Assembly: GCA_046757585.1 (NCBI GenBank) | Contig: JBHHYR010000086.1 | Location: 1 to 14,993 of the forward strand | Source: JBHHYR01 sp046757585 | Lineage (GTDB): Bacteria; Desulfobacterota; Binatia; HRBIN30 | Reading direction: 5' to 3' | DNA: 14,993 nucleotides | In this document: positions 1 through 6,882 of the stretch, one piece after another | Layout of the letters: the number at the start of each line of letters is the position of its first letter | Numbering within the stretch: position 1 is the first letter of the stretch | Made by a program: the position numbers and the translations under genes | Notes under the pieces: model-generated | Database searches by the model: none | Seen by the model: the letters and a program-made list of their open reading frames with translations, nothing else | Told to the model about the DNA's origin: nothing

Positions 1-885
1 CAGGGACAGATCCCCGGGTTCGTTCACGTGTCCATCGGGGAAGAAGCGGTACCGGCAGGCGTTTGCGCGGCTTTGACCAAGGCGGATTACATCACCACCA
101 CACATCGGGGGCACGGGCACATGTTGGCGAAGGGCGGCGAGCTCAAGCCGATGATGGCGGAAATCTTTGGTCGCGCCACGGGATACTGCAAGGGCAAGGG
201 CGGCTCCATGCACATCGTCAGCTACGAGCTCGGCATCCTCGGCGCCAATGGCATTGTCGGCGCCGGCATCCCCATCGCCACGGGCGCGGCGTTGGCGTCG
301 AACTTGAGCGACAAGAAGACGGTCGCCGTATCATTCTTCGGCGACGGCGCGTCCAACGAAGGCACGTTCCATGAGTCACTGAACCTCGCAGGCCTGTGGC
401 GTCTACCGGCGATCTACGTTTGTCAGAACAACGCCTATGCGGAATTCACCCCCACGGCAGAATCGACGGCAGTTGTGGATATCGCCACGCGCGCGGCGGG
501 ATACAATATGCCCGGTATCGTTGTTGATGGGAACGACGTCTTGGCAGTCTATGAGGCCGCGCTCGGCGCGGTCGAACGGGCAAGACGAGGCGAGGGGCCC
601 ACATTAATTGAAGCCAAGACGTACCGCTGGGAGGGCCATGTCGTCGGCGAACAAGCTTTTGTGGGCGAATACCGTGACGCCGGGGAGCTCGAAGCAGCAA
701 AGCGGCGCTGTCCCATCCTGCTGTTTCGGCAAAAGGTGCTGGCAACGGGATTCGTGGAGGCGGCCGAGCTCGACCGCCTCCACGCCGAGGTGCAGCACGA
801 CGTCGATGACGCCGTGGCGTTTGCGCAGTCGAGCCCGCCGCCTGACGTGGCGACTGCGACTCGGGACGTCTTCGCACATCCGTGA
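1..885 (+). CDS. 2-oxo-acid dehydrogenase E1 component, alpha subunit (5' partial)
   Basis: This is the thiamine-diphosphate-binding alpha subunit of a 2-oxo-acid (pyruvate/acetoin-type) dehydrogenase, which decarboxylates the substrate and passes the acyl group to lipoyl-E2. The reading frame is open from base 1 (GQIPGFVHVSIGEEAV...), and family members carry about 30-40 residues before this point. The gene therefore starts outside the window, and the GTG at 28 is an internal valine, not a start. The HRGHGH motif and the ThDP signature are visible: GDG at 340-348 followed by NN at 427-432, matching GDG-x(about 26)-NN. The C-terminus is family-typical. The stop at 883-885 lies 36 bp before the E1beta start, so the two are co-transcribed. 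Acetoin, pyruvate and branched-chain substrates cannot be separated from the sequence; the short E2 and the HMLAKGG...KGKGGSMH stretch favour the acetoin/pyruvate group. Confidence 0.93.
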   Translation, partial: QGQIPGFVHVSIGEEAVPAGVCAALTKADYITTTHRGHGHMLAKGGELKPMMAEIFGRATGYCKGKGGSMHIVSYELGILGANGIVGAGIPIATGAALASNLSDKKTVAVSFFGDGASNEGTFHESLNLAGLWRLPAIYVCQNNAYAEFTPTAESTAVVDIATRAAGYNMPGIVVDGNDVLAVYEAALGAVERARRGEGPTLIEAKTYRWEGHVVGEQAFVGEYRDAGELEAAKRRCPILLFRQKVLATGFVEAAELDRLHAEVQHDVDDAVAFAQSSPPPDVATATRDVFAHP

Positions 886-921
886 GCTGACCTACCCATT
901 ACGGCGTTGCACGGGGATATC

Positions 922-1890
922 ATGCGCGAGATCGGATTCATTCAAGCGATTAACGAGGCGCTGGCGGAGGAGATGGAGCGCGACCCGACCGTCTTCATCA
1001 TGGGGGAGGATGTCCGGCTGGGCGCTTTCGGTGCCACACGCGGTTTGATCGACAAGTTCGGAGCCCGACGCGTACGCAACACGCCTATCTCCGAAGCCGG
1101 ATTCGCCGGTGCAGGTATCGGCGCAGCCATGGCCGGCATGCGACCCGTGGTGGAGATCGAGTTCGCCAGCTTCTTGTACTGCTGCTGGGATCAGATTTGT
1201 AATCAAGCGGGCAAACTCCGGTACATGTCCGGCGGCCAGGCGCGCCTGCCGATCACCTTCCGCTGCGTCTTCGGGGCGATGGGATCCGCGGCAGCGCAGC
1301 ACTCAGAGGTGGTCTATCCCCAATTGCTGGCAGCACCAGGGTTGAAGATCGTCATTCCGTCAGAGCCGGGCGACATGAAAGGGTTGCTGAAGGCGGCGGT
1401 GCGTGATGACGATCCGGTGTTGGTGTTCGAGCATGGACGACTCGGCTCCGCACGTAGCACGGTACCTGAGACCGAACATCTCGTGCCGCTTGGCAAGGGC
1501 GCAGTGAAACGGCAGGGCAACGACGTCACGATCGTAGCGATCGGCGCGATGGTGCCCAAGGCGCTCCGCGTCGCCGAGCAGCTGCACGCGGACGGGATCT
1601 GCGCGGAGGTTTTCGATCCGCGCACCTTGGTCCCGCTCGATGAAGATGGCCTCTTGGCGTCGGTCGCAAAGACCGGCCGCGTGGTCATCGTCGATGAAGG
1701 GCACCGGCGGGGCGGCGCCGCAGCGGATCTTGCGGCCATCATTGTCGACAAGGGCTTCGATCACCTCAACGCCCCGATCAGGCTCGTCACCGCGCTCGAC
1801 ACACCGATCCCGTTCAGCCCACCGTTGGAAGAGTTCGTCTTGCCGAGCGAAGCCCAGATCAAGGCGGCGGTGCTAGAGGCGACGGCATGA
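922..1890 (+). CDS. 2-oxo-acid dehydrogenase E1 component, beta subunit
   Basis: This is the partner of the upstream E1alpha, forming the alpha2beta2 E1 heterotetramer. The protein has 322 residues, a normal family length. An in-frame TTG lies at 907, but the ATG at 922 gives the canonical MREIGFIQAINEAL start and is preferred; the Shine-Dalgarno is weak (GGGGAT), as expected in a coupled operon. Conserved elements seen are GEDV (28-31), the ThDP-activating glutamate in PISEAGF (Glu58), the histidine in AQHSE (His127), and DPRTLVPLD in the C-terminal transketolase-like domain. The E2 start follows 34 bp after the stop. Assignment to the family is firm; the substrate is not. Confidence 0.95.
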   Translation: MREIGFIQAINEALAEEMERDPTVFIMGEDVRLGAFGATRGLIDKFGARRVRNTPISEAGFAGAGIGAAMAGMRPVVEIEFASFLYCCWDQICNQAGKLRYMSGGQARLPITFRCVFGAMGSAAAQHSEVVYPQLLAAPGLKIVIPSEPGDMKGLLKAAVRDDDPVLVFEHGRLGSARSTVPETEHLVPLGKGAVKRQGNDVTIVAIGAMVPKALRVAEQLHADGICAEVFDPRTLVPLDEDGLLASVAKTGRVVIVDEGHRRGGAAADLAAIIVDKGFDHLNAPIRLVTALDTPIPFSPPLEEFVLPSEAQIKAAVLEATA

Positions 1891-1913
1891 ACGTGGCCTG
1901 CCGGTGCAGGCGC

Positions 1914-1918
1914 GGAGG
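1914..1918 (+). promoter_or_regulatory. Ribosome binding site deciding the E2 start
   Basis: GGAGG lies 6 nt before the GTG at 1925. It selects that codon over the GTG at 1904, which has no ribosome binding site, and over the ATG at 1943, which would cut into the first strand of the lipoyl domain. Confidence 0.7.
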
Positions 1919-1924
1919 CACGCC

Positions 1925-3118
1925 GTGGCGGTAGAAGTGGCCATGCCAAAGTTCGGCCTGACCATGCAGGAGGGCACAATTCAGCAATGGTTCAAGGCCG
2001 AAGGTGACACAGTCAGGAAGGGCGAGCCGCTGTTCGAGGTCGAGACCGAGAAAGTTCTCTACGAAGTGGAAGCGCCCGCTAGCGGGCAGCTGGCGAAGCT
2101 CCTGTACGCGGCCGAGGCAACCGTGCCGTGTGCGGCTGTCGTGGCGATCATCGCCGTTGAGGGCGAAGATCCCAGCAGAGTCGCCGCGGCATACGCCGCG
2201 GATCGGCGTGAGACGGCAGCGCCCCGGCCCCCTGACCTGTCAGTGCCTCACGCCGGGGCTGCGACGACTCGTGCGACGCCAGCCGCACGCAAGCTGGCGA
2301 AGGAGCACGGCGTCGACCTCGCCGTGATCCGCGGCAGCGGCCCGAGCGGCCGGATCACGCGCGAAGACGTCGAAGCGGTGCTTGCTCACCAGCGCGCGCG
2401 TCCAACTGATGGAGAACCCCCGGTGTTGGCCACCGCGCAGGCGCTGCCCGTGCGTGGCGCCCGAAAGCTCATCGCTGAACGCTTGCTCAAGAGCCTCCAT
2501 TCGACCGCGCAACTCACCCTCACCAGCGAGGCGGATGTGAGTGCCTTGGTCGCACGCCGGCGCCGCCTGGCGTCGCAATTCCCTCTCACATACACGGACC
2601 TTCTGGTTGAAGCAGTCGCCAAAGCGTTGCGCGACCACCCACGTCTAAACGTTACTGTCGCCGGCGGGACGGTGCAACAGCACGCGGCTGTTGACGTGGG
2701 TGTCGCCGTCGCCATCGACGACGGGCTCGTCGTCCCGGTGATCCGTGCGGCCGACCGGAAACCCTTGCAGCGGATTGCCGAGGAATCGCGCCTGCTTGCG
2801 GACAAGGCGCGGGCTGGAACCTTGACCGTCGACGACGTCAGCGGTGGAACCTTTACCATCACCAACCTCGGCATGTATGGCGTCGATGCCTTTACGCCCA
2901 TCTTACACCTGCCGCAGATCGCCATCCTCGGGGTCGGCCGCATCGCAGAAAAGCCCGCGGTACACGACCACGCGGTCGTGCCGCGGTGGATGGTGGTACT
3001 CAGCCTCACCATCGACCATCGGATCGTCGACGGGGCGCCGGCCGCGGCGTTTCTCGGCACCGTCGTGGATTATCTGCAGAGCCACTCCGAGCGCGGGCGC
3101 GGACTAGCGACCGGGTGA
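1925..3118 (+). CDS. 2-oxo-acid dehydrogenase E2, lipoyl acyltransferase
   Basis: This is the dihydrolipoamide acyltransferase core of the complex, moving the acyl group from E1 to CoA. The GTG start gives 397 residues. In order: one N-terminal lipoyl domain (about 3-77) with the lipoylated lysine in ETEKV (Lys43); an Ala/Pro-rich linker; a peripheral-subunit-binding domain (about 117-153, TPAARKLAKEHGVDL...GRITREDV); and a CoA-dependent acyltransferase domain ending in the active-site motif DHRIVDG (364-370, His365 catalytic). A single lipoyl domain and short linkers fit acetoin- or branched-chain-type complexes and short pyruvate E2s. No E3 (dihydrolipoamide dehydrogenase) gene follows, because the next gene is on the opposite strand. 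E3 must be shared or encoded elsewhere. Confidence 0.95.
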   Translation: MAVEVAMPKFGLTMQEGTIQQWFKAEGDTVRKGEPLFEVETEKVLYEVEAPASGQLAKLLYAAEATVPCAAVVAIIAVEGEDPSRVAAAYAADRRETAAPRPPDLSVPHAGAATTRATPAARKLAKEHGVDLAVIRGSGPSGRITREDVEAVLAHQRARPTDGEPPVLATAQALPVRGARKLIAERLLKSLHSTAQLTLTSEADVSALVARRRRLASQFPLTYTDLLVEAVAKALRDHPRLNVTVAGGTVQQHAAVDVGVAVAIDDGLVVPVIRAADRKPLQRIAEESRLLADKARAGTLTVDDVSGGTFTITNLGMYGVDAFTPILHLPQIAILGVGRIAEKPAVHDHAVVPRWMVVLSLTIDHRIVDGAPAAAFLGTVVDYLQSHSERGRGLATG

Positions 3119-3173
3119 GACCGGCCCCCTGCCTGCCCGCCCGACTCCAGCGCACCCGAGCACGGGTAAAGCC

Positions 3174-3989
3174 CTACATATGGTAGCCGCCGTTCGGCGA
3201 CAGCACCTGACCAACGGTGTAGCTGGCGTCGTCACTCGCGAGGTACAATGCCGCGGCAGCGATCTCCTGTGGCGTACCGAAGCGTCCGATCGGCGTCTGC
3301 ATGACGGCCATGCGCTTCATCGGTTCGTCCATGACCTCCAGCAACGGCGTGTCGACGTACCCGGGCGCCAAGGCGTTGACGTATACGCCGCGGGCGATCA
3401 CTTCGCGCGCAACGGCCTTGGTCAAACCGATGATCCCAGCCTTGGCAGCAGAATAGTCCGGCACGCCGAGGAGACCCGTGGTACCTGCAACCGAGGCCAT
3501 ATTGATGATCCGTCCGGACCCCTTCCGTTCCATGATCTTCAATGCCTCGCGCAGACAGTAGAAAGTGCCATCGAGATGAACCGATAGCGTGCGCCGCCAC
3601 TGCGAATCGGTCATCATGCGGGTGGCGCCGACTGATTGCGTGGGCGGGCGCCCGCTCAGCATCTCCGCAGCCATCCTTCCGAAGCTCTCCTTCACCGCAT
3701 CGGTCATCACCGCGATGCCGGCGTTATTCACCAGAATATCCAGGGTGCCCCAGGCGTCGATGAGCTGCTCGAAGATCGCGCGCACCTCGATACTGTCCGA
3801 AACATCAGCGACCAGGGGCATAGCGCAGCTGCCTGCGACCTCCACCGCCTTAGCCACTGCGCCGGCGGCCTCGGCGCGGATGTCGTTGAGCGCGATCTTG
3901 GCACCTTCACGCGCGAACGTCACAGCGATTTCCCGTCCCAACCCGGAACCCGCTCCGGTAACCAAGGCCACTCGGCCGGCCAGTTTCAT
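3174..3989 (-). CDS. Short-chain dehydrogenase/reductase, probably NAD-dependent
   Basis: This is a classical SDR oxidoreductase of 271 residues; the substrate is unknown (FabG-like or alcohol/hydroxyacyl). Seen: cofactor motif TGAGSGLG (11-18), an acidic residue ending beta2 (Asp36 in LNDIR) that favours NAD(H) over NADP(H), NNAG (88-91), and catalytic Ser166, Tyr179 and Lys183 (YSAAK). Between NNAG and the next conserved helix there is an insertion of roughly 20 residues (about 100-125, KESFGR...GATRMM) not found in minimal FabG. The ATG at 3989 is chosen because AAGGAGG (3996-4002) lies 6 nt upstream; the in-frame ATG at 3995 abuts that site. The gene converges on E2 with a 55-bp gap and diverges from the DHH gene, so it is probably monocistronic. 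Confidence 0.92.
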   Translation of the reverse strand: MKLAGRVALVTGAGSGLGREIAVTFAREGAKIALNDIRAEAAGAVAKAVEVAGSCAMPLVADVSDSIEVRAIFEQLIDAWGTLDILVNNAGIAVMTDAVKESFGRMAAEMLSGRPPTQSVGATRMMTDSQWRRTLSVHLDGTFYCLREALKIMERKGSGRIINMASVAGTTGLLGVPDYSAAKAGIIGLTKAVAREVIARGVYVNALAPGYVDTPLLEVMDEPMKRMAVMQTPIGRFGTPQEIAAAALYLASDDASYTVGQVLSPNGGYHM

Positions 3990-3995
3990 GGGCAT

Positions 3996-4002
3996 CCTCC
4001 TT
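3996..4002 (-). promoter_or_regulatory. Strong Shine-Dalgarno of the SDR gene
   Basis: On the minus strand AAGGAGG ends 6 nt before the ATG at 3989 and directly abuts the ATG at 3995, so the downstream ATG is the likely start. Confidence 0.7.
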
Positions 4003-4024
4003 CCCGTCCCCCAGCGGGTCAGCG

Positions 4025-4030
4025 TATAAT
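4025..4030 (+). promoter_or_regulatory. Perfect -10 box of a probably leaderless promoter
   Basis: TATAAT lies 7 nt before the GTG at 4038, with no Shine-Dalgarno in between. At normal -10 to start-site spacing the transcript would begin at or next to the GTG. No good -35 is visible (TTCCCG at 4001-4006 with an 18-nt spacer is the best). The same AT-rich block reads TTATAC on the minus strand and could also be the -10 of the divergent SDR gene. Confidence 0.5.
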
Positions 4031-4037
4031 CTCGCAC

Positions 4038-5018
4038 GTGACGGTAGAGAAAAGACCGAAAGTTGTCCACATCGTGAGCCATGGCCCGCATTGTCTGGAC
4101 GGTGTGACGGCGGCGGTCGCCATCACGCGGTACTACCGGACCGCCAGGGTCGTGGCGCGTTTCAGCAGCAACGCCAAGATCACCGAGGTGATTCTCTCCC
4201 TGCGTTGCGATCCGGCCAATGCTGAGCATGAGATCTGGATCACCGACATCTCGTGGAGCGATCCGGCCGCGGACCGTCACCTCCAAGAGCTGATCGCACA
4301 AGGGGCCGAAGTGTATTGGATTGACCATCACCGCACGGCCCTGGAGCGCTACCGCAATCGGGACATCAGAGTCGAGCTGACCGACCAGCTGTTGAGCGAA
4401 GAGTATGCCGCCGCCCGCCTGACCTACGAGTACCTGCGCAAGCGGCTTTTGAGCAGGGGGAAAACCAACGAGTGGTTCACTGAGTTGGAGCGACTCGTGG
4501 CCATGGCTGACGACAACGATCGCTGGCTGCATCAGATTCCAGGGTCGCACCAGCTCGCGCTGACGGTGGCTATGGAAGGCATCGATGCGTACCGGGAGCT
4601 GTTACATATCGATGCCAACGTTACGTACACGCCCCGCATGCAGGAGGCGCAACGACGCGTTCACGCCAAGGTACAACGCAGCATGGAAGTTGCCGAGCAC
4701 AGTCGGGTCGTGCGCCATCTTCCGCAACATCACCTCAGCTTGGTCACGGCCGTCTGCGACGGGTACCCGAGCGAGGTTGCTGCCGCATGGGGCCAGACTT
4801 CTCCGAATACCGTGTTTGCCCTTTTCGACGCACAGAGCTTGACCGTGAGTTTTCGGCGTTCTCCCGATTGCCTAGTCGATCTCTCGCGGCTGGCGCGCAC
4901 TCTCGGAGGCGGCGGGCATCCAGCAGCGGCCGGATGCGAACTGCCCGGACTCCGACAGCAGATTGCGCAGGCGCTGGCGACGGCCGTGCGCCAGGCGCTC
5001 GAACAGCGCCGTCCGTAA
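4038..5018 (+). CDS. DHH/DHHA1-family phosphoesterase
   Basis: This predicted metal-dependent phosphoesterase has 326 residues; relatives include NrnA/NrnB-type oligoribonucleases and other nucleotide phosphodiesterases. The N-terminal DHH domain shows VSHGPHCLDG (13-22), Asp70 in ITDISW and the DHH triad in WIDHHRT (96-98). The C-terminal DHHA1 domain has the substrate-binding GGGGHPAAAG (290-299). The first motif resembles the SHxDxDG form of NrnB-like proteins but has Cys where the first Asp usually sits. The GTG at 4038 is chosen because the homologous part begins a few codons later (KVVHIVSHG), there is no closer in-frame ATG, and TATAAT sits just upstream. It is divergent from the SDR gene. 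The substrate (nanoRNA, cyclic dinucleotide product or other) cannot be told from sequence. Confidence 0.88.
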   Translation: MTVEKRPKVVHIVSHGPHCLDGVTAAVAITRYYRTARVVARFSSNAKITEVILSLRCDPANAEHEIWITDISWSDPAADRHLQELIAQGAEVYWIDHHRTALERYRNRDIRVELTDQLLSEEYAAARLTYEYLRKRLLSRGKTNEWFTELERLVAMADDNDRWLHQIPGSHQLALTVAMEGIDAYRELLHIDANVTYTPRMQEAQRRVHAKVQRSMEVAEHSRVVRHLPQHHLSLVTAVCDGYPSEVAAAWGQTSPNTVFALFDAQSLTVSFRRSPDCLVDLSRLARTLGGGGHPAAAGCELPGLRQQIAQALATAVRQALEQRRP

Positions 5019-5110
5019 CTTGCTGCTGTGTCATCTCGCCCGGCAGCGGCCGGGGGTTGCCTTCGATCCCTGGGCAGGAACTGGACGCGAGCGACCGCGC
5101 AGTTCCGTTG

Positions 5111-5130
5111 GTGTGACACAAATGTGCACA
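5111..5130. repeat. Two adjacent short palindromes, operator-like
   Basis: GTGTgACAC (5111-5119) and TGTGCACA (5123-5130) sit 3 bp apart in the 210-bp gap between the DHH gene and the small HTH-like gene, about 100 bp before its start. Both halves use TGTG/CACA, so a dimeric DNA-binding protein could read them. No clear -35/-10 pair was seen nearby. The rest of the gap holds nothing else I recognise. Confidence 0.3.
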
Positions 5131-5228
5131 CAGTGCAGGCGCGCGTCTTCTCGTGGCTCACAACCCAACACCGCTCCGTTCTGGCACCCGCTTTGCTGCT
5201 CGTAGTCACGGTGAAGGGAGGGTCACGC

Positions 5229-5525
5229 ATGGCACGAGGTTGGGTTCTTGCTGCTCACACGACACCCCGCGCTCTCGAACCGGAGGAGCTGCTGCTTCTG
5301 GCAGTGCTGGAGCAAGCTGTTGCCGACCTCGACCATCCGTGTCCCGCGGTCCGTGCGGACGCGGATGCCTATATTTTTTCATACGACAGTGACTACAGTG
5401 TCTTCAGCTTCGACTCGGCCTGTAGATACTTCAAGCTGTCGCCAAGCGCCGTGAGAGAGGCGCTGCGAACCCGTCTAAGCTGCAAGACGCGCGGCAGAGC
5501 GGGCCGGTACCGAGCCGCCGCCTAA
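5229..5525 (+). CDS. Small HTH-like hypothetical protein, paralogue A
   Basis: This 98-residue protein is of unknown function. The ATG is preceded by GGAGG (5217-5221) at 7 nt. It aligns with the protein encoded at 6305-6691 (minus): LLLLAVLEQA (21-30) matches LMLAVLQDA, ADADAYI (43-49) matches ADADDWI, and DSDYSVFSFDSAC (53-65) matches the partner's DRDWYFSFENIC. Then a helix-turn-helix-like stretch with Pro and Arg at matching places (KLSPSAVREALRTR against EINPAYLRLGVQRW). Compared with the partner it lacks about 10 residues between the first helix and ADAD. The tail is basic (KTRGRAGRYR), suiting nucleic-acid binding. Real coding is supported by the ribosome binding site and the paralogy. 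A regulatory role is inference only. Confidence 0.72.
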   Translation: MARGWVLAAHTTPRALEPEELLLLAVLEQAVADLDHPCPAVRADADAYIFSYDSDYSVFSFDSACRYFKLSPSAVREALRTRLSCKTRGRAGRYRAAA

Positions 5526-5545
5526 GCACGCGACGGTTGGCGTGC
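5526..5545. terminator. Hairpin 1 between convergent genes
   Basis: GCACGC (5526-5531) and GCGTGC (5540-5545) form a perfect 6-bp GC stem with an 8-nt loop immediately after the stop codon of the small HTH-like gene. There is no T-tract, so intrinsic termination is uncertain. Confidence 0.4.
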
Positions 5546-5552
5546 GCGACGA

Positions 5553-5565
5553 GCACCCCGGGTGC
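5553..5565. terminator. Hairpin 2 between convergent genes
   Basis: GCACC-ccg-GGTGC is a perfect inverted repeat with a 3-nt loop, symmetric on both strands. It may help stop transcription from either side; no T-tract is present. Confidence 0.35.
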
Positions 5566-5575
5566 CGCGTGGAAA

Positions 5576-5591
5576 CTGACAGGAGGGTCAG
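5576..5591 (-). terminator. Hairpin 3, downstream of coaE
   Basis: CTGAC/GTCAG with a 6-nt loop lies 7 bp after the coaE stop. Read on the minus strand it is followed by TTTCC, a weak terminator-like tail. Confidence 0.35.
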
Positions 5592-5597
5592 CAGAGC

Positions 5598-6212
5598 TCA
5601 ACCCGGCGCGACTGCTGCACGCCACAAGGATCGCACTCGTTTCCTGAGGTCGGCGATAGATCCAGTGTTCTCGATCACCACTTGAGCGGCCTGCCGGCGT
5701 TGCGAATCGCTGAGCTGGGCACCAATGCGCGTCGCTACCTCCCGGCGCGACAGGCCACGCTGGGCTGTGACTCGTTCGATCACCGCGGCTCGGTCGGCAA
5801 CCACCAACCAGACTTCATCGACAAGAGGCAGCCAATTGGCTTCGATCAAGACTGCGGCCTCGAGCACGACCGGTTGAGAGCGGCCCGCTCTCCGGTATGA
5901 TTGGATCCGCCGTCGGATCTCAGCGAACATCAATGGATGCGCGATTGCGTTAAGGCGTTTCAACCCTTCCGCATCATGAAACACCAGTGCCCCGAGCTTG
6001 CGGCGATCGACGGTGCGATCGTCCTTAAGGACCTCTGTGCCGAAGGCCTCCACCACACGCCGCCAGCCCTCGGTATTCGGCAGATAAATCTCATGGCCGA
6101 CGGCATCGGCGTGAATCACCGCGGCGCCAAGTCCCTCAAGTATCTGTGCGACTGTAGTTTTTCCTGAGCCGATGCCACCGGTGAGCCCGATCGTCTTCAC
6201 GACTGCGGGCAT
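5598..6212 (-). CDS. coaE: Dephospho-CoA kinase
   Basis: This enzyme phosphorylates the 3'-OH of dephospho-CoA, the last step of coenzyme A synthesis in the cytoplasm. The 204-residue length is normal. Seen: the P-loop GGIGSGKT (12-19), the family-typical HADAVGHEIY segment that follows, HPLM in the CoA-binding region, and a conserved R-containing lid region. The ATG at 6212 gives the canonical KTIGLTGGIGSGKTT start; a GGGAGG lies about 14 nt upstream, rather far. The gene is downstream of the small protein at 6305-6691 in the same direction (92-bp gap), so the two probably share a transcript. It converges on the small HTH-like gene at 5229-5525. Confidence 0.96.
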   Translation of the reverse strand: MPAVVKTIGLTGGIGSGKTTVAQILEGLGAAVIHADAVGHEIYLPNTEGWRRVVEAFGTEVLKDDRTVDRRKLGALVFHDAEGLKRLNAIAHPLMFAEIRRRIQSYRRAGRSQPVVLEAAVLIEANWLPLVDEVWLVVADRAAVIERVTAQRGLSRREVATRIGAQLSDSQRRQAAQVVIENTGSIADLRKRVRSLWRAAVAPG

Positions 6213-6304
6213 ACAGAATCACCGTCCTCCCGTCTACTGCGTGCGCGGGCCAGCGGGCCTACCGCATCCCGTTGCGCGCAGAGAGGCCTGGAACGGCGGC
6301 TCGC

Positions 6305-6691
6305 TCAGCCCACGGCCAGCAGGCGGCTATCGCCGGCTGGCACCGGGGTTGCCCGAGCCGAGGAGCGGCTGCGCAGGGCTTGCTGGCGCCACCGCTGAAC
6401 GCCAAGGCGCAGGTATGCGGGGTTGATCTCGAGAATCTCGCAGATGTTTTCGAATGAGAAGTACCAGTCACGGTCTTCGCACCCGATCCAGTCATCGGCA
6501 TCCGCAAAAAGTTGGCGGCCATGGCCATCTCTGGCGAAAGCGTACTTCTGATAGCAATCCAATGCGTCCTGCAAGACGGCCAGCATCAGCCGTTTCTCCC
6601 CGCGCACCGCTGAACCGCCTCGAAAGGCGGCATAGAACTGCGCCGGTACTAACGCATCCGGTTCGAACAACCCAAAGGATCGGTCAGTCAT
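6305..6691 (-). CDS. Small conserved hypothetical protein with HTH-like C-terminal half, paralogue B
   Basis: This 128-residue protein has no assigned function. Its core reads LMLAVLQDALDCYQKYAF (35-52), then RDGHGRQLFADADDWI (54-69), then DRDWYFSFENICEIL (73-87) and a helix-turn-helix-like INPAYLRLGVQRWRQQ (89-104). I recall similar small proteins in deltaproteobacterial-like genomes, but cannot check this here. It is a longer relative of the protein at 5229-5525. The ATG at 6691 is preceded closely by GGGGAG. A TTG start at 6712 is possible but would add an unconserved MGGCGEL. It lies upstream of coaE in the same direction, so it may be its operon partner or regulator; that is inference. 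Confidence 0.8.
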   Translation of the reverse strand: MTDRSFGLFEPDALVPAQFYAAFRGGSAVRGEKRLMLAVLQDALDCYQKYAFARDGHGRQLFADADDWIGCEDRDWYFSFENICEILEINPAYLRLGVQRWRQQALRSRSSARATPVPAGDSRLLAVG

Positions 6692-6720
6692 AAGCTCCCC
6701 ACACCCTCCCAAATCTCACG

Positions 6721-6749
6721 ATGCTAGCCATATCCCTGGCGTTAGCCAA
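6721..6749 (-). promoter_or_regulatory. Candidate sigma70-type promoter for the small gene-coaE unit
   Basis: On the minus strand TTGGCT (6744-6749) and TAGCAT (6721-6726) are separated by exactly 17 nt, each matching 4 of 6 consensus bases. TGGCTA occurs twice, 18 bp apart, across this element (plus-strand TAGCCA at 6725-6730 and 6743-6748), so a repeat-reading regulator is also possible. Confidence 0.4.
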
Positions 6750-6848
6750 ATGAAAAGCACTACTGATTCAGCAGAACACGGCTTATTCGCCTGTGAGAGC
6801 GCGCACTCGCGACCGCCCCGTCGTGGGTGCATCCGCGCGCACCCCGTT

Positions 6849-6879
6849 CCACGCATCTTCGGCCTCAGGCCGCGCGTGG
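6849..6879 (-). terminator. Possible terminator hairpin after the HU gene
   Basis: CCACGC (6849-6854) pairs with GCGTGG (6874-6879), enclosing a smaller GGCCT/AGGCC repeat. It begins a few bases after the HU stop on the minus strand. It lacks a T-tract, so it is only a candidate. Confidence 0.3.
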
Positions 6880-6882
6880 GGC

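Noticed and set aside
28..885. GTG at 28 as the start of E1alpha
   Set aside because: The frame is open and homologous back to base 1 (GFVHVSIG), so the gene is truncated by the window edge rather than starting here.
3119..3173. Terminator between the convergent E2 and SDR genes
   Set aside because: Only a 3-bp GGG/CCC pairing is present and no T-tract, so no terminator can be supported.
3636..4037. N-terminal extension of the DHH frame
   Set aside because: It overlaps the SDR gene antisense and is not DHH-like; the conserved domain begins just after 4038.
3990..4550. Long N-terminal extension of the SDR frame on the minus strand
   Set aside because: It runs antisense through the DHH gene, has no family similarity, and a perfect ribosome binding site sits just before 3989.
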